Assembly (NCBI RefSeq): GCF_020687245.1
Contig: NZ_JAJEQG010000010.1
Location: 1 to 64,000, forward strand
Direction: 5' to 3'
DNA: 64,000 nucleotides
From: Faecalibacterium longum CLA-AA-H243
GTDB lineage: Bacteria; Bacillota; Clostridia; Oscillospirales; Ruminococcaceae
The notes beneath the pieces are model-generated. The model searched no databases. It was not told where the DNA came from and saw only the letters and a program-made list of their open reading frames with translations. Position 1 is the stretch's first letter; every line of letters begins with the position of its first letter. The translations under genes were made by a program, and so were the position numbers. Below are positions 54,964 to 62,860 of this stretch, piece by piece.

Positions 54964-56331
54964 TTAATTCTTCAGCGACTGCATCGGGGCGGGGAGTCTG
55001 CCGCCGCGGTTGATGAAGACGGAGGGGTCACGCTGGTTGACCGGCATGATGGGGCCGTAGCCCAGCAGGCCGCCGAAGTCCAGCACTTCGCCCGCCTTGC
55101 GGCCGATGGCCGGGATGACGCGGACGGCGGTGGTCTTGCTGTTGACCATGCCGATGGCGGCTTCGTCGGCGATGAGGGCGCTGATGACGGCAGGGGTGGT
55201 GTCGCCGGGGATGATGACCATGTCGATGCCCACAGAGCAGACAGCCGTCATGGCCTCCAGCTTTTCAATGGTGAGACAGCCGCACTCGGCGGCGTGGATC
55301 ATGCCGTCGTCCTCGCTGACGGGGATGAAAGCGCCCGACAGGCCGCCAACGTGGTTGGAGGCCATGACGCCGCCCTTCTTGACAGCGTCGTTGAGCAGGG
55401 CAAGGCAGGCAGTGGTGCCGCAGCAACCACAGGTCTCAAGGCCCATTTCCTCGAGGATGTTGGCCACGCTGTCGCCCACAGCGGGGGTGGGGGCCAGCGA
55501 CAGGTCGATGATGCCGGCGGGTACGCCCAGCTCCTTGGAGGCGAGGTTTGCCACCAGCTGACCTACGCGGGTGATCTTGAAGGCGGTGCGCTTCACCAGC
55601 TCGGCCACCTGGTCGATGGGGGCATCCTTGGGCAGCCGGGCCAGCGCGGCGCGGACCGCGCCGGGGCCGGAGACACCGACGTGGATCTCGCAGTCGGGCT
55701 CACCGGGGCCGTGGAAGGCACCCGCCATAAAGGGATTGTCCTCGGGCGCGTTGCAGAAGACCACAAGCTTTGCTGCGCCGATGCACTGACGGTCGGCGGT
55801 GAGCTCGCTGGCCTTCTTGACGGCCTCGCCCATCAGCTTGATGGCGTCCATGTTCAGGCCCGCCTTGGTGGCACCGATGTTCACCGAGCTGCAGACGATG
55901 TCCGTCTCGGCCAGTGCGCGGGGGATGGACTCGATGAGGCGCAGGTCGCCCGCCGAGAAGCCCTTGTGGACGAGGGCGGTGTAGCCGCCCACGAAGTTGA
56001 CGCCCACCTTCTTGCCGGCGGCGTCCAGCGTCTTGGCAAAGTCCACCGGGTCGGCGTCCGGGCAGGCACCCAGCAGCATGGCGATGGGGGTGACGCTGAT
56101 GCGCTTGTTGATGATGGGGATGCCGTACTCGGCGCTGATGTGCTCCACAGCCGGAACGAGCCGGGCGGCGCGGGTGGTGATCTTGTTATAGATTTTTTCG
56201 CAGGCTTTCCTGGGGTCCGGGTCGATGCAGTCCAGCAGGCTGATGCCCATGGTGACGGTGCGCACGTCCAGATTGTCCTGCGTGAACATCTCGATGGTTT
56301 CGAGGATGTCGCCGGTGTTCATCATGCTCAT
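54964..56331 (-). CDS. PFL-family protein (UPF0210/DUF711)
   Basis: The 455 aa protein matches the UPF0210 family throughout: [17 protein letters not shown] near residues 23-39, [22 protein letters not shown] near 67-88, the Gly-rich [13 protein letters not shown] near 218-230, and [31 protein letters not shown] near 271-301. The fold is related to pyruvate-formate-lyase-like barrels; no catalytic role is established. It is always found with a short ACT protein, as here (13 bp apart), suggesting amino-acid-responsive control. Confidence 0.92.
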   Translation of the reverse strand: MSMMNTGDILETIEMFTQDNLDVRTVTMGISLLDCIDPDPRKACEKIYNKITTRAARLVPAVEHISAEYGIPIINKRISVTPIAMLLGACPDADPVDFAKTLDAAGKKVGVNFVGGYTALVHKGFSAGDLRLIESIPRALAETDIVCSSVNIGATKAGLNMDAIKLMGEAVKKASELTADRQCIGAAKLVVFCNAPEDNPFMAGAFHGPGEPDCEIHVGVSGPGAVRAALARLPKDAPIDQVAELVKRTAFKITRVGQLVANLASKELGVPAGIIDLSLAPTPAVGDSVANILEEMGLETCGCCGTTACLALLNDAVKKGGVMASNHVGGLSGAFIPVSEDDGMIHAAECGCLTIEKLEAMTAVCSVGIDMVIIPGDTTPAVISALIADEAAIGMVNSKTTAVRVIPAIGRKAGEVLDFGGLLGYGPIMPVNQRDPSVFINRGGRLPAPMQSLKN

Positions 56332-56344
56332 AGTAGTTTGCTCC

Positions 56345-56614
56345 TTAAATCGTGTGCATCGCGTCGAAAACTTCCTGGCGGGTGAGGTTGATCTGCATCC
56401 CCATCTCAGCGGCCAGAGCGTTCATCTTCTGGTGCAGCTCCTCGTGGGAGACGCTGCACTTGGAGATGTCCACCAGCATGATCATGGCGAACATGCCCTG
56501 CAGGATGCTCTGGGTGACGTCCTCGATGTTGATGTTCAGCTCACAGCAAAGGCCCGAGACACGGGCGACGACGCCCACGGTGTCGTGGCCGATGACGGTA
56601 ATGAATGCTTTCAT
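56345..56614 (-). CDS. ACT-domain protein (UPF0237)
   Basis: The 89 aa protein is a single ACT domain: [33 protein letters not shown], then [17 protein letters not shown], then a C-terminal amphipathic helix. ACT domains bind small ligands, often amino acids, at dimer interfaces. It lies immediately upstream of the PFL gene in an operon; together they form the conserved UPF0237-UPF0210 pair. Confidence 0.93.
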   Translation of the reverse strand: MKAFITVIGHDTVGVVARVSGLCCELNINIEDVTQSILQGMFAMIMLVDISKCSVSHEELHQKMNALAAEMGMQINLTRQEVFDAMHTI

Positions 56615-56787
56615 AATTCCTACCCCTTCTATATAAATGTTGACAGAACGAAAGGCTCTCCCCTTGGGAGAGGCTTACTCACCTCAAGTATAGCAGATTT
56701 CACGAAAAATGAATACTCTTTTTGGAAAAAAGAGCAGGGGAAAAGGGAAAAAGAATGTCTATCTCCGGCAGAACTTGCAAAAACCAG

Positions 56788-56816
56788 ATGCAAACTGCCG
56801 GGCAGTGTGCTATACT
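56788..56816 (+). promoter_or_regulatory. Promoter/operator of the Lrp-type regulator
   Basis: ATGCAA, 17 bp spacer, TATACT. The spacer begins with ACTGCC-G-GGCAGT, a 13-bp palindrome between -35 and -10 that fits autoregulation by the Lrp protein. The rest of the 245 bp gap (56615-56787) holds only a GCTCTCCCC/GGGAGAGGC hairpin. Confidence 0.6.
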
Positions 56817-56859
56817 TATCTACAAATATCGCCACAGGCTGAACAAAGGAGAGACAACG

Positions 56860-57339
56860 ATGGAACAGCTTCTGAAGATCCTTGAAGACAATGCCCGGAT
56901 GTCGGTGGAGGACATCGCGGCCATGCTGAATAAATCCCCCGCCGAGGTGGCGGCTATGATAGATCTGGCCCGGGCGCAGGGCATCATCAAGGGCTACAAG
57001 ACCCTCGTGGACTGGGAGAAGGCCGGCGTGAACCGGGTGGAAGCCGTCATCGAGCTGAACGTCAGCCCCAAGAAGAGCCGCGGCTTTGACGAAATTGCCG
57101 CCACCATCGCCTCCTTCGACGAAGTGGAGAGCGTGCTGCTGATGAGCGGCGGCTACGACCTGCAGCTGGTCATCAAGGGCCAGACCTTCCAGGAGATCGC
57201 CCTCTTTGTGGCAAAGCGGCTGTCGCCGCTGGACGATGTGCTGTCCACGGCCACCCATTTCGTGCTCCGCACCTACAAAAAAGAGGGTCGTCTGTATCAG
57301 GACGAAGAAATCGATGAAAGAGAGTGCACCGTGCTGTGA
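56860..57339 (+). CDS. Lrp/AsnC-family transcriptional regulator
   Basis: The 159 aa protein has an N-terminal winged HTH (MEQLLKILEDNARMSVEDIAAMLNKSPAEVAAMIDLARAQGII-type, residues 1-45) and a RAM ligand-binding domain (about 65-145) with VESVLLMSGGYDLQLVIKG. The ATG at 56860 has AAAGGAGA upstream; the longer frame from 56722 crosses the promoter and is rejected. Its stop overlaps the start of the next gene, an aminotransferase (TGATG), so it probably controls amino-acid metabolism including that enzyme. The palindrome in its own promoter is a likely binding site. Confidence 0.92.
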   Translation: MEQLLKILEDNARMSVEDIAAMLNKSPAEVAAMIDLARAQGIIKGYKTLVDWEKAGVNRVEAVIELNVSPKKSRGFDEIAATIASFDEVESVLLMSGGYDLQLVIKGQTFQEIALFVAKRLSPLDDVLSTATHFVLRTYKKEGRLYQDEEIDERECTVL

Positions 57340-58511
57340 TGGATTACGATAAACTGATCGCGCCTGCCGCTGCGGCCATGCGCCCCTCCGGCATCCGCAA
57401 ATTCTTCGACCTCGCCGCCGAGATGCCCGAGTGCATCAGCCTCGGCGTCGGCGAGCCCGACTTCAAGACCCCCTGGGCCGTCCGTGAGGCGGGCATCGAA
57501 AGCCTCGAGCATGGCCGCACCCGTTATACTTCCAACGCGGGCCTGAAAGAGCTGCGGGCCGAGATCGCCCGCTACCTCGACCGCCGGATGGGCCTGAAAT
57601 ACGACCCGGCAAAGGAAGTTCTCGTCACCGTCGGCGGCAGTGAGGCCATCGACATGTGCATCCGCGCTCTGGTGCAGCCCGGCGATGAGGTCATCATCCC
57701 GGAGCCGTGCTTCGTCTGCTACGAGCCCATCACCACCCTGTCCGGCGGTGTGCCGGTCCATGTGGCCTGCCGTCAGGAGGATGAGTTCCGCCTCCGGGCC
57801 GACGCCCTGAAAGCCGCTATCACCCCGAAGACCAAGCTCCTCATCATGCCCTTCCCCAATAATCCTACCGGCGCGGTGATGGAGCGGGAAGACCTCGAGG
57901 CCATCGCGGAAGTTCTGCGCGGCACCAACATCATGGTGCTGTCGGATGAGATCTACGCGGAGCTGAACTATGGCCTGCAGAACCACGTTTCCATCGCTGC
58001 TCTGCCCGGCATGGCCGAGCGGACGGTGGTGGTCAACGGCTTCTCCAAGACCTACGCCATGACGGGCTGGCGGCTGGGCTATGCCTGCGGCCCCGCGCCC
58101 ATCATCAAGATCATGACCAAGATCCACCAGAGCGCTATCATGAGCGCCCCCACCACCAGCCAGTACGCCGCCATCACGGCCCTCAAGGACTGCGACGGCG
58201 AGATCGAGCGGATGCGCAACGAGTATAATATGCGCCGCCGCCTCGTGGTGAAGAGCTTCAACGATATGGGCCTGAGCTGTTTTGAGCCGCGGGGCGCGTT
58301 CTATGCTTTCCCCTGCATCAAGTCCAGCGGCATGAGCAGCGAGGAGTTCTGCACAAAGCTTTTGGAGCAGAAGCATGTCGCCATCATCCCGGGCAACGCC
58401 TTTGGCGCGTCCGGCGAGGGATACGCCCGTGTGTCCTACGCCTACAGCGTGGAGCACCTGATGGAGGCTATCCGCCGCATCCGGGAGTTTTTGAACGAGA
58501 ACTGCAAGTGA
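57339..58511 (+). CDS. PLP-dependent class I/II aminotransferase
   Basis: The 390 aa fold-type I enzyme has SLGVGEPDFKTPWAVREAG near residues 31-49, the cofactor region VTVGGSEAIDM near 97-107, PFPNNPTGAVM near 170-180, SDEIYAELNY near 205-214, and the Schiff-base Lys in NGFSKTYAMTGWRLGY near 237. It belongs to the MalY/PatA/aspartate-aminotransferase-like group; the substrate is probably an aromatic, alanine or aspartate-type amino acid, not resolvable here. It is coupled to the Lrp regulator through a TGATG overlap. Confidence 0.93.
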   Translation: MDYDKLIAPAAAAMRPSGIRKFFDLAAEMPECISLGVGEPDFKTPWAVREAGIESLEHGRTRYTSNAGLKELRAEIARYLDRRMGLKYDPAKEVLVTVGGSEAIDMCIRALVQPGDEVIIPEPCFVCYEPITTLSGGVPVHVACRQEDEFRLRADALKAAITPKTKLLIMPFPNNPTGAVMEREDLEAIAEVLRGTNIMVLSDEIYAELNYGLQNHVSIAALPGMAERTVVVNGFSKTYAMTGWRLGYACGPAPIIKIMTKIHQSAIMSAPTTSQYAAITALKDCDGEIERMRNEYNMRRRLVVKSFNDMGLSCFEPRGAFYAFPCIKSSGMSSEEFCTKLLEQKHVAIIPGNAFGASGEGYARVSYAYSVEHLMEAIRRIREFLNENCK

Positions 58512-58523
58512 GGAGGAAAAACG

Positions 58524-59402
58524 ATGCGCGATCGTGTGACGGTCCTGGCTCCGGCCAAGCTGAATCTGGCGCTGGACGTGGTGGGCATCCTGCCCGGAGG
58601 CTACCATGCTCTGGATATGACCATGCAGGCCATCTCGCTGTACGAGCGGGTGGTCATCCGCCGCAGTCCTTACCTCGATCTGATTCTGCCCGGCAGCAAT
58701 GTCAAGCCCGGCCCGGGCAACACCGCCATCAAGGCGGCACTGGCTTTTTTCCACTATACGGGCCTGCTGACGGGTGCAGACATCACCATCTATAAGAACG
58801 TCCCCGTCCGGGCCGGTATGGCTGGCGGCAGCGCCGACGCTGCTGCTGTTCTGGTGGGTCTGAACGAGCTGTACGGCGCCCGTCTGTCCATGAGCGAGCT
58901 TTGCGCTCTGGGTGCCGGTATCGGCGCAGACGTGCCGTTTGCCCTCATGGGCGGCACCTGCCGGGTGCAGGGCCTCGGTGACCTCATCAAGGCGCTGCCG
59001 CCCATGCCCGAGTGCTGGTTCACAGTGGTGATGCCCGACTATGGCGTCTCGACGCCGGAGGCTTTTGCGGCCTACGATAAGGTGGGCAGCAGCGTCCATC
59101 CCGACTGCGCCGCTCAGGAAGCCGCCATCCGGGCGGGCGACCTGGACGCTGTCTGCGCCGCTGCCGGAAACGCTCTCGAGGAGTGCAGCGGGGCCAGGGA
59201 CAACGAGGCCATCAAGGCCGCCCTCCGGGAGAATGGGGCCGTCACCGCCCTTATGACCGGCAGCGGCGCGGCGGTCTTCGGCGTGTTCCGCACCGAAGCC
59301 GAGGCCAAAGTCGCCGCTGACGCCCTCCGCGCCCGCTGGCCGCAGGTTTATACCGCCCAGCCTGTCAGGGGAGGGGCTTGCCCTCTCCGTCACCTTCGGT
59401 GA
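58524..59402 (+). CDS. ispE: 4-diphosphocytidyl-2-C-methyl-D-erythritol kinase
   Basis: GHMP kinase of the MEP isoprenoid pathway. The 292 aa product has APAKLNLALDVVG near residues 9-21 with the catalytic-loop residues, the ATP-binding glycine-rich motif VRAGMAGGSADAAAVL near 94-109, and TGSGAAVFGVF near 252-262. AGGAGG precedes the ATG, 12 bp after the aminotransferase. The last ten or so residues (RGGACPLRHLR) and the TGA are encoded by the repeat element that follows, so the native C-terminus has been replaced by repeat-derived codons. Confidence 0.95.
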   Translation: MRDRVTVLAPAKLNLALDVVGILPGGYHALDMTMQAISLYERVVIRRSPYLDLILPGSNVKPGPGNTAIKAALAFFHYTGLLTGADITIYKNVPVRAGMAGGSADAAAVLVGLNELYGARLSMSELCALGAGIGADVPFALMGGTCRVQGLGDLIKALPPMPECWFTVVMPDYGVSTPEAFAAYDKVGSSVHPDCAAQEAAIRAGDLDAVCAAAGNALEECSGARDNEAIKAALRENGAVTALMTGSGAAVFGVFRTEAEAKVAADALRARWPQVYTAQPVRGGACPLRHLR

Positions 59403-59538
59403 CACTGCCCGGGTTGCGGCTCCCAGCGTCTGCTTCGCTGTCGCTTGCATCCTGCTGGCCGCGGCCCCAACAGCTCCTCCCTGTTTCCGCCGCTGGCGGC
59501 GGTCGTCGCCGTTGCTCCCAGAGGGAGAGGCTTTCGGG
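59369..59538 (+). repeat. Inner cassette in a variant outer element, copy K, overlapping the ispE 3' end
   Basis: Starts inside ispE with GGGGAGGGGCTTGCCCTCTCC, a TCACCTTCGGTGA hairpin, then the cassette (GCCCGGGTTGCGGCTCCC ... GTCGCCGTTGCTCCC) in the copy-C orientation, and ends AGAGGGAGAGGC. The bordering hairpins resemble the divergent module at 44601-44650 rather than the AACCTCTC type. Confidence 0.8.
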
Positions 59539-59563
59539 CGGCGCTGACCCTATAAAATGCATA

Positions 59564-59611
59564 ACCCTCCTTCTCGTCGGGCATACTGCCCAAAGGAAGG
59601 AGGGTCTTTTT
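59564..59611 (+). promoter_or_regulatory. Terminator-like hairpin holding the Shine-Dalgarno of the DUF378 gene
   Basis: ACCCTCCTT pairs with AAGGAGGGT; an inner GGGCA/TGCCC stem extends the hairpin; then CTTTTT directly before the GTG. The SD (AAGGAGGG) is in the 3' arm, the same design as at 49361-49393. Confidence 0.65.
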
Positions 59612-59815
59612 GTGCAGACCTTTTATAAAATCTGTCTCATCCTCATGATCGTCGGCGGCATCAACTGGGGCCTTGTGGGCCTGTTCCAGTTCGACTTCGT
59701 CGGCTGGCTGCTGGGCGGCAGCGCGTCCATCTGGTCACGCATCGTGTTCACGCTGGTGGGCGTGGCCGCTATCTGCGGTATCCCGGGCCTGTTTACAGAC
59801 GAGACCGGGGAGTAG
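59612..59815 (+). CDS. DUF378 small membrane protein
   Basis: The 67 aa protein has two transmembrane helices (about 5-30 and 40-60). The DUF378 hallmark LILMIVGGINWGLVGLFQFD is near residues 9-28 and the second helix SIWSRIVFTLVGVAAICGI is near 40-58. The start is a GTG with AAGGAGGG upstream inside a hairpin. Function of the family is unknown. Confidence 0.85.
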   Translation: MQTFYKICLILMIVGGINWGLVGLFQFDFVGWLLGGSASIWSRIVFTLVGVAAICGIPGLFTDETGE

Positions 59816-59825
59816 AGACAAAAGA

Positions 59826-59872
59826 AAAAGGCTCTCATGCCGGCAGGAAATACGGCACGAGAGCCTTTTTGA
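59826..59872. terminator. Bidirectional terminator between DUF378 and the 6S RNA candidate
   Basis: AAAAAGGCTCTC-TGCCG / CGGCA-GAGAGCCTTTTT; U-rich on both strands, serving both convergent transcripts. Confidence 0.88.
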
Positions 59873-60048
59873 TACCTATAAAGAATCCCGCCCGGACGTC
59901 TGCGGCAATCAAACCTACCCTTGCGGACAGGTGGGTGCTCTGTCTCCGGTTTCGCGCTTCCTCATCGAGCCTTCATGGTCGACCCATGACGGGGAGGTCT
60001 GCAATCCACCGACGAACTCCAAGCTCCCGTTGAATGATTAGTAGGATC
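59873..60048 (-). ncRNA. ssrS: Probable 6S RNA
   Basis: A gene-free, conserved-looking GC-rich stretch with no ORF, followed by a terminator on the minus strand. Read on the minus strand the ends can pair (GATCCTA...AATC with GATT...TAGGTATC), as the closing stem of 6S does. Inside are the apical hairpin TCATGG-GTCGA-CCATGA and the segment AGAGCACCCACCT, which I remember as recurring in 6S RNAs. Length of about 175 nt fits. 6S RNA binds the sigma-A holoenzyme through an open-promoter-like bubble. A different structured RNA remains possible. Confidence 0.6.
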
Positions 60049-60096
60049 ATATAAACCGCAACAAATCGTGCCGGGCAGGAAGTCTTTGCTGAGAAA

Positions 60097-60417
60097 TCAC
60101 TCAATCTCGAACTGGTCGCTCAGACGCTTCTCGAACAGCTTGCTGACTTCCAGCAGGGTCTCATCGTCCTCGACCACATCGAGATACTCGCCCTCGTCGT
60201 CCTCGCCGACGCTCAGGATGACCAGCTGGGCGTCCTCGTCCAGGTCTTCCTCATTCTCGGCGTATTCGACAACGGCCAGGTAATGTACGCCCTTATGGTC
60301 CAGAGCGTCGATCACTTCAAACGTGACCTCATTGCCGTCCTCGTCCTCGAGGGTCATCAGGTCAGGCTGATATTCCTCTTCGGTCTCAGCGGCGGACTTG
60401 TTCATATCTTCTGCCAT
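60097..60417 (-). CDS. DUF1292 protein (YrzB-like)
   Basis: The 106 aa very acidic protein fits the DUF1292 family: PDLMTLEDEDGNEVTFEVIDALDHKGVHYLAVVEY near residues 18-52, then VILSVGEDDEGEYLDVVEDDETLLEVSKLFEKRL. In Firmicutes DUF1292 genes often sit beside ruvX (yrrK); here ruvX is about 2 kb away on the same strand with three genes between. Function unknown. It has its own promoter. Confidence 0.9.
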   Translation of the reverse strand: MAEDMNKSAAETEEEYQPDLMTLEDEDGNEVTFEVIDALDHKGVHYLAVVEYAENEEDLDEDAQLVILSVGEDDEGEYLDVVEDDETLLEVSKLFEKRLSDQFEIE

Positions 60418-60513
60418 AAGTCACGTTCTCCTGTCAAATATCTAAAAAATGGAATAACTGTCACACCCTGCCCACTCTGCTCCTTCTGAGCTGTGGGTTC
60501 CGGGTACGCCTAT

Positions 60514-60542
60514 AGTGTAGCGTTTTTTTGCCCGCTCGTCAA
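60514..60542 (-). promoter_or_regulatory. Promoter of the DUF1292 gene
   Basis: Minus strand: TTGACG, 17 bp spacer, TACACT, about 97 bp before the start codon. Confidence 0.8.
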
Positions 60543-60679
60543 GATGTTTTTCGCATAGAAATCCAATAACAAATTTTCACGCTTTTCCCTCTCGCTTCCC
60601 GGGCCGGAATGTGATATACTATAGCGATAGCTTTTGAAAAGCCATCTTTGCTATAATATATGGACAGGGAGGCCCGCTC

Positions 60680-61420
60680 ATGAGAGCCTTGAAAAAAATA
60701 ATGGCGGCACTGGCCCTGACGGCCGTTCTGGCCGGATGCAGTGCACATAATATTCTCTCCAGCATCCAGGGCGGGAAGGCTGGTACGGTGCAGACGGTCA
60801 GCCGCCCGGCTGTGGAGTCGGCAGAGCTGCAGTTTACCCACCCGGCGGCGGGGGACACCATCGCGGTGTTCGATACCTCGGCAGGCGTGTTCAAAGCAGT
60901 GCTTTTTTCCACCGAGGCCCCGCAGGCCGTGCAGAACTTCACGACATTGGCCCAGCAGGGCTTTTACAACGGACTGACCGTCACCCGGGTGGAGAAGGAC
61001 TTCGTGGTGGAGGCCGGGCAGGGTGCGGACGGCAGAGGCACCACCATCTGGAACGGGAATCGTTTCTCCACCGAGACCACCGATAAGCTCCATCACTATT
61101 CCGGCGCACTCTGTGCCGCAGCGGACGCCTCCGGCGACTGCGCCAGCGTCTTCTATGTCATGGAGACTCTGCCGGGCAGCAGTTCGGTGACGCAGGAGCT
61201 CATCGACCAGATGAACGCCGCCGGCTGGCGGGCCGACGTGGTGAGCGCCTACCAGACGGCGGGCGGCGCACCCTACCTCGACTACACCGACACCGTCTTC
61301 GGGCAGGTGTACGAAGGGATGGAAGTAGTAGACACCATCGCCCAGACCGGCGTGGACGAAAATCAGCGCCCGACGGAGGCTGTCACCATCAACAGTGTGA
61401 CCATCACGAAATTTGAATAA
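60680..61420 (+). CDS. Lipoprotein peptidyl-prolyl isomerase (cyclophilin type)
   Basis: The 246 aa exported protein has a lipobox near residues 14-20 (VLAGC, Cys 20). The cyclophilin domain covers about 55-245: KAVLFSTEAPQAVQNFTTLAQQGFYNGLTVTRVEKDFVVEAGQ near 74-116, and FGQVYEGMEVVDTIAQTGVDENQRPTEAVTINSVTI at the end. Several catalytic-site positions of classical cyclophilins (F-H-R, Q) are changed (VTRVEKDFVVEAGQ), as is common in bacterial surface members. It probably helps fold exported proteins. RBS is GGGAGG; upstream are two TATACT/TATAAT candidates without good -35 boxes. Confidence 0.88.
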   Translation: MRALKKIMAALALTAVLAGCSAHNILSSIQGGKAGTVQTVSRPAVESAELQFTHPAAGDTIAVFDTSAGVFKAVLFSTEAPQAVQNFTTLAQQGFYNGLTVTRVEKDFVVEAGQGADGRGTTIWNGNRFSTETTDKLHHYSGALCAAADASGDCASVFYVMETLPGSSSVTQELIDQMNAAGWRADVVSAYQTAGGAPYLDYTDTVFGQVYEGMEVVDTIAQTGVDENQRPTEAVTINSVTITKFE

Positions 61421-61457
61421 GAAGCTGCTTTTCCGCCCTCCGGGCGGTGGACGGCTG

Positions 61458-61491
61458 CAAAAAAATCACCCGCCAACTGGCGGGTGATCTG
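61458..61491 (-). terminator. Terminator between the cyclophilin and small lipoprotein genes
   Basis: Minus strand: GATCACCCGCCA / TGGCGGGTGATTTTTTT, 10-11 bp stem and U7. A second small hairpin CCGCCC-TCC-GGGCGG at 61434-61448 follows the plus-strand gene. Confidence 0.88.
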
Positions 61492-61537
61492 CGTTTATGG
61501 GGAAATCAGACGAGATGCGGGGAAAATCGGGAAGAAA

Positions 61538-62029
61538 TCAGAGATTCTTGCCCACCCGCAGGGAGATGGCAACATAAGTCTGGCCGCGAATGGTCCGGGC
61601 CACTACGCCTGCCTTGGTATAGTTGCCCTTCAGGGCAAAATCCAGGGCTTCGTTTTGTTTGCTGCCTCTGATGTGATCGATGATGTTCTGCAGCGTGGTA
61701 TCGTTGTAGTCATATTTGGCGACCAGAGTGAGGGTGGCGTTCTGTTTGTCGTCGTCCCACTTGGCATCCACCTTGTTGAAAAACTGGTATCCGAGAGCAT
61801 TGCCCTTCAGCTCAAGCTCCAGAGCGTCCAGACGGGCGTTTGCAACAGTACGCATCCCATCGTCATTGGCCAGGGCCACGGTGCGGCCGTTGTTGATGGC
61901 CTGCATCACATTGGCTTCGGCCTGGGCCTCCGGGCCGGAAGAGCCGCCGCCACCGCTGCAGGCGGTCAGGAGCAGAAGGGTCAGTGCACCGGCCAGAAGC
62001 AGGGCAGTCAGCTTTCTCAGTTTTGTCAT
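61538..62029 (-). CDS. Small lipoprotein, unknown function
   Basis: The 163 aa protein starts at the ATG at 62029 (TTGGAGGCGACC upstream). Lipoprotein signal LLLAGALTLLLLTACSGGGG with Cys near residue 24, a Gly/Ser linker, then a compact alpha/beta domain of about 125 residues (AINNGRTVALANDDGMRTVANARLDALELELKGNALGYQF ... LTLVAKYDYNDTTLQNIIDHI). No catalytic motif is recognised. It is a stand-alone gene convergent with the cyclophilin. Confidence 0.8.
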   Translation of the reverse strand: MTKLRKLTALLLAGALTLLLLTACSGGGGSSGPEAQAEANVMQAINNGRTVALANDDGMRTVANARLDALELELKGNALGYQFFNKVDAKWDDDKQNATLTLVAKYDYNDTTLQNIIDHIRGSKQNEALDFALKGNYTKAGVVARTIRGQTYVAISLRVGKNL

Positions 62030-62291
62030 GTGGGTCGCCTCCAATCGTTTTTGTTTTGGTGAGTCCAGTTGTTTTTTCTCATGAAGAAGCGTCATCTCCG
62101 GCCATCTGGTCAGGGGGTTCTTCTACCCTCATTTTATCGGAGAAGAGCCGGTGCTGTCAAGCCGGAAAACTATACAAATTCGGCTCAGAAAAATTGTGAA
62201 AACAAACCGGAAAACGACGATTTTCTGTGGACTTTGCAACAAACTGTCCGGACTTCGCAAAGAAACTTTGCCACAGGGGCGGCGGGGGAGT

Positions 62292-62723
62292 TCAGACCTC
62301 CCCCGGATGCTCCTTCCGCCATGCGAGGTAGTCGTCCAGAATGACCGTCGCGCTCACCGAGTCGAGGATGCTTTTCCGCTTTGCGCCGAAGGTGCCGCTC
62401 TCGTCGAGGAGGTCAGCAGCGGCGCAGGTGGTCTGGCGTTCGTCCCACATCCGGACGGGCAGGCCGCTCCAGATCTCAACGGTTTTGGCCAGCTTGCGGC
62501 TCTTGCGGGCGCGCTCGCCCTCGGTGCCGTCCATGTTCAGCGGCAGGCCGATGACGATGAGCTCGGCTTCGATTTCTTTTGCCACCTCGCAGACCCTGGC
62601 GGCGACTTTGTCCCGGGCCTTAACGGTGATCTGAGGCGTGATGGGGGAAGTCAGGAACTCGGTGCGGTCGCAGGTGGCGAGGCCGGTGCGGCTGTCGCCG
62701 TAATCTACTGCTAAAATTTTCAT
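62292..62723 (-). CDS. ruvX: Putative pre-16S rRNA nuclease / Holliday-junction resolvase-like RuvX (YqgF)
   Basis: The 143 aa RNase-H-fold protein begins MKILAVDYGDSRTGLA with the first catalytic Asp at residue 7. The second acidic region VIGLPLNMDGTEGERA is near 62-77, and WDERQTTCAA near 97-106 carries further conserved acidic and arginine residues. The ATG at 62723 is preceded by AGAGGACACC; the longer frame (to 62846) crosses the promoter. YqgF is needed for 16S rRNA 5'-end maturation in E. coli. It is divergent from addB. Confidence 0.93.
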   Translation of the reverse strand: MKILAVDYGDSRTGLATCDRTEFLTSPITPQITVKARDKVAARVCEVAKEIEAELIVIGLPLNMDGTEGERARKSRKLAKTVEIWSGLPVRMWDERQTTCAAADLLDESGTFGAKRKSILDSVSATVILDDYLAWRKEHPGEV

Positions 62724-62757
62724 GCAGGTGTCCTCTTTCTGAGATGATTTTTTCTTC

Positions 62758-62800
62758 ATTGTACCACAGAATAGATGTCGCTGCAATTTTGTGGTACAAT
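62758..62800. promoter_or_regulatory. Symmetric divergent promoter region between ruvX and addB
   Basis: Inverted repeat TTGTACCACAGAAT / ATTTTGTGGTACAA (arms 62759-62772 and 62786-62799). Each arm carries the sequence GTGGTACAAT whose TACAAT is a -10 box for one direction. For ruvX, TTGCAG with a 17 bp spacer is a fair -35; for addB the -35 (TAGATG) is weak. One protein or one polymerase could block both sides. Confidence 0.6.
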
Positions 62801-62860
62801 GATAGAAAAATGAGGGCAAGCCGCCCACGATAGAAAACTGACCCAACGGAGAGATTCACC

